DNA from: Bordetella sp. LUAb4
GTDB lineage: Bacteria > Pseudomonadota > Gammaproteobacteria > Burkholderiales > Burkholderiaceae_B
DNA length: 64,000 nt
Direction of reading: 5' to 3'
Assembly: GCF_021325795.1 (NCBI RefSeq)
Contig: NZ_JAHPZX010000002.1
Location: forward strand, 496,001-560,000
Shown one piece after another: positions 61,575 through 64,000 of the stretch (position 1 is its first letter; each line of letters opens with the position of its first letter). The notes beneath the pieces were generated by a model. It was given only the letters and a program-made list of their open reading frames with translations. It had not been told where the DNA came from and did no database searches. The translations under genes were made by a program, and so were the position numbers.

Positions 61575-63683
61575 TCACGCCGCGGCACCAAGGACGACCA
61601 CCCCATCGGCCGCCCTGACGCCCTTTCCTTCAGGCAGCACGAAAACCGGGTTGATCTCCGCTTCGACCAGACGCTCGCCCAGCTGCGCGGTCATCTGTGA
61701 AAACGCCACGATGGCTTGGACCAACGCAGGTACGTCGGCCTTGGGACGGCCACGAAAGCCATCCAGCAAGGGCCACGTCTTGAGCTCATGCACCATCTCC
61801 AGCGCATCGTCGCGACTCAGGCCGCGCCCATCGCCGGGTAGCAGGCGCATGGTGGTGTCCTTGAACAGTTCCGCGGTGATGCCGCCCATGCCCAGCAGGA
61901 TAGCCGTACCCAGCGGGTCGCGATGCATGCCCAGGATCAGTTCCGTACCCCCGGCAACCATCTCCTGCACCAGAAAACGCTGCACCATGACGCCGGTCTT
62001 GCCATGCACCTCGTCCTTCATCGCCGTCAGGCGCGCCCCCACCAGATCCGGCGTGAGGTTGACGGCGACGCCACCCACGTCACTCTTGTGCGTGATCTCG
62101 CCGGTCAGGATCTTCAACACGACACGGCCGCCGTACGCTTGCGCGGCCCGCTCGGCTTCGGCGGGTGACACCACCACGGTTTCACCGGCGCAGGGCACGC
62201 CGAACCGCGCGAACAATTGCTTGGCCTGGGCTTCATCCAATGAGGCCTCGCCCGATACGCCGGACAGAAGATCGGTCACGTCGACAGGCGCCACGGCATC
62301 CGCGAGGGTAGGCGCTTTCCATTGGGCATGATGCAGCATGCCCGCCAGCGCCACGGTGCAGCTCTCGGCAGCGGCGAAGGCCGGCACGCCCCGTTGCGTC
62401 AGCAAAGCCGCGACGGCGGGGGCGTGCGGGCTGACGAAGGCAATCACTGGTTTGTCGCTTTCCGGCAGGCAGTCCTGGATGGCGCCGGCCATCAGCTCGG
62501 GCATGGCAAGGCTGGAAGATCCGACGATGATCGCCAAGGCGTCGTAACTGGGGCTGGCCAGGAGCGCGCGTATGGCGCCACGCAGCAGATCGGGTTGCAG
62601 GCCCGCCAGGGTCACGTCGATGGGATTGCGGTCCAGCGCGGCATGATCGCCCGTCTGCAAGGCACGCAGGCGCGCTGCGGTCTCGGCATCCGGTGCCGGC
62701 GTGTCGAAACCGGACACCCCCAGGCTGTCGGACACCAGCGTGCCGGCGCCTCCGGTCGAGGTGAGGATGGCGACGCGATTGCCGCGCAGCGTGCGGCCGG
62801 TGGCCAGCGCCACGGGGATGTCCAGCAAATCGCCGAAGCTCTGCGCGCGGATGACGCCGACCTCCTTGAACAGTGCATCGTACATACTGTCGGCGCCCGC
62901 CAGCGCGCCGGTATGGGACACCGCCGCCTTGGCGCCCGCTTCCGATCGGCCGATCTTGAAGGCCACGACCGGCTTGCCGGCACGCGCGGCTTTCAACGCC
63001 GCCGCACGGAATTTTTCCGGATGACGGACGCTTTCGACATACAGGGCGATGACCTTGGTGGCTTCATCGTCGGCCAGGTAGTCGATGAAATCGGCCAGCT
63101 CCAGATCGACTTCGTTGCTCGTCGAGATCAGCTTGGACAGGCCTATGCCACGAGCCGCCGCGCGCGACAGCAGCGCGCCCAGGATGCCGCCGCTCTGCGA
63201 CACCACGCCTATGGATCCGACGGGGAAATGGTCCATCTCCAGCGCGCCGCTGGCCGACAGCACGATGTTGCCGGTCAGGTTGACCAGGCCGATGGTATTG
63301 GGTCCAAGCAGCCGCATATCGCCGGCGGCTTCGATCAGTTCAGCTTGACGGCGCGCGCCTTCCGCGCCGACCTCGGTATAGCCGCTAGCCAGCACGATGG
63401 CAGCCGCGGTACCCCGTTGCGCCAATTCACGTACGGCGACGTGGGCACGTTCAGCGCCCAGCAGCACGATGCCGACATCGGGCACCCCGGGCAGCGAGGC
63501 GATGTCGGGATAGCAGCGCAGGCCATCGATATGGTCGGCGCGGGGATTGACTGGATAAATGTCACCGGCATAGCCGTGCTTGCGCAGATAGGCGACAGGG
63601 CGCCCGGCGGTCTTCTTGACGTCGGCGGACGCGCCAATCACCGCGACGCTGCGCGGGTTGAGAAGGCGGGAAATGGCGTTCAT
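61575..63683 (-). CDS. Acyl-CoA synthetase (NDP-forming)/acetate-CoA ligase family
   Basis: The 702-residue protein fuses the alpha and beta parts of NDP-forming acyl-CoA synthetases. An N-terminal CoA-binding domain (RSVAVIGASADVKKTAGRPV) and a succinyl-CoA ligase-like domain with the phosphohistidine motif AAVSHTGALAG are followed by an ATP-grasp_5 domain (about 480-700, with GGRVVLKILTGEITHKSDVGG in part). It makes or uses acyl-CoA with ATP/ADP, possibly in breakdown of aromatic or branched acids. A 37-bp gap separates it from the upstream enoyl-CoA hydratase gene on the same strand, which suggests an acyl-CoA degradation operon continuing to the right. Confidence 0.92.
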   Translation of the reverse strand: MNAISRLLNPRSVAVIGASADVKKTAGRPVAYLRKHGYAGDIYPVNPRADHIDGLRCYPDIASLPGVPDVGIVLLGAERAHVAVRELAQRGTAAAIVLASGYTEVGAEGARRQAELIEAAGDMRLLGPNTIGLVNLTGNIVLSASGALEMDHFPVGSIGVVSQSGGILGALLSRAAARGIGLSKLISTSNEVDLELADFIDYLADDEATKVIALYVESVRHPEKFRAAALKAARAGKPVVAFKIGRSEAGAKAAVSHTGALAGADSMYDALFKEVGVIRAQSFGDLLDIPVALATGRTLRGNRVAILTSTGGAGTLVSDSLGVSGFDTPAPDAETAARLRALQTGDHAALDRNPIDVTLAGLQPDLLRGAIRALLASPSYDALAIIVGSSSLAMPELMAGAIQDCLPESDKPVIAFVSPHAPAVAALLTQRGVPAFAAAESCTVALAGMLHHAQWKAPTLADAVAPVDVTDLLSGVSGEASLDEAQAKQLFARFGVPCAGETVVVSPAEAERAAQAYGGRVVLKILTGEITHKSDVGGVAVNLTPDLVGARLTAMKDEVHGKTGVMVQRFLVQEMVAGGTELILGMHRDPLGTAILLGMGGITAELFKDTTMRLLPGDGRGLSRDDALEMVHELKTWPLLDGFRGRPKADVPALVQAIVAFSQMTAQLGERLVEAEINPVFVLPEGKGVRAADGVVVLGAAA

Positions 63684-63720
63684 ATCATCACTTTTGGTTG
63701 TTGCGGGCTACGGCGCGGTT

Positions 63721-64000
63721 TCAAGCGCTCTTCGACGCGGTCTTGGCCAGGAAGGCCATCACCGACTCCCGGTGCTCGGTGCTCGTGTAGCAGATGCCTT
63801 GCGCCTGGCTGCCCTGCGCAAACACCTGTTCGGCGGTCATCTCGAAGCTTTGGTTCAGGATGGTCTTGCCCAGCGCCAATGCCGTTGCCGAACCCTTGCT
63901 CAACTCCGCGGCCCAGGCTTGCGCATCGGCCAGCAGGGTTTCCGCGCTGGCGTGGCGGTCAGCGATGCCCAGACGCAATGCCTCTTCGGCGTCGACCTTA
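63721..64000 (-). CDS. Enoyl-CoA hydratase/isomerase family protein, 3' part
   Basis: The frame stays open to the right edge, so the N-terminus is outside the window. The visible 92 codons show the C-terminal end of a crotonase: KVDAEEALRLGIADR, then ALALGKTILNQSF and the trimer-forming end with EHRESVMAFLAK. It would hydrate or isomerise an acyl-CoA. It lies upstream of the acyl-CoA synthetase gene in the same direction. Confidence 0.88.
   Translation of the reverse strand, partial: KVDAEEALRLGIADRHASAETLLADAQAWAAELSKGSATALALGKTILNQSFEMTAEQVFAQGSQAQGICYTSTEHRESVMAFLAKTASKSA

Overview
The window is GC-rich (by eye about 65 percent), densely coded DNA from a betaproteobacterium, most likely Bordetella or a close Alcaligenaceae relative. 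This placement is an inference from gene content: three Bug-type (tripartite tricarboxylate) binding proteins beside divergent LysR or other regulators, a gshB-EIIA-ptsH-ptsI block, glnK-amtB, comM, ubiK, large type V autotransporters and a bvgASR-like locus. No rRNA, tRNA, CRISPR array, insertion sequence or prophage was recognised.

Layout. 1-11.5 kb: the end of a hybrid histidine kinase, then an apparent four-gene minus-strand operon (autotransporter with IPT/He_PIG domains followed by three P47/OrfX-like TULIP proteins), with a divergent REC-AraC regulator. This operon is the most unusual system in the window. 11.5-16.6 kb: Bug protein, DadA-like oxidase and gamma-glutamyltransferase operon with a divergent LysR gene and a 17-bp tandem array between. 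16.7-21.4 kb: TetR, NTF2-like protein and DHA2 efflux pump with three copies of a probable operator, then a small membrane protein and a YbfB-type MFS protein. 21.6-34.8 kb: comM, a 2267-residue passenger-repeat autotransporter built from an exact 1395-bp super-repeat, an L-arabonate dehydratase/RraA pair with a divergent GntR regulator, ubiK and a lipoprotein.

34.8-43.7 kb is mostly housekeeping: a probable sigma-54 promoter before glnK-amtB, the gshB-EIIA-ptsH-ptsI operon, infC with an ATC start, and thrS preceded by a terminator and a short ORF with three consecutive Thr codons (candidate attenuator). The usual rpmI-rplT genes do not follow infC. 43.7-47.9 kb holds a LuxR response regulator, hybrid kinase and free Hpt protein, with an opposing EAL gene: the layout of bvgA-bvgS-bvgR. 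48.4-52.9 kb: a four-gene osmoprotectant ABC importer and a secreted endonuclease I. 53-64 kb: an aconitase diverging from a Bug gene across a 10-bp-arm palindrome, a leuC-leuD pair with another Bug protein and divergent LysR, a decayed lactonase gene, an NDP-forming acyl-CoA synthetase and the end of an enoyl-CoA hydratase gene.

A recurring theme is regulated nutrient import coupled to catabolism (Bug protein plus enzymes plus divergent regulator), with envelope or virulence-type loci between. Several short degenerate tandem arrays (9, about 12, 12, 13 and 17 bp) sit just before or inside the 5' parts of genes.
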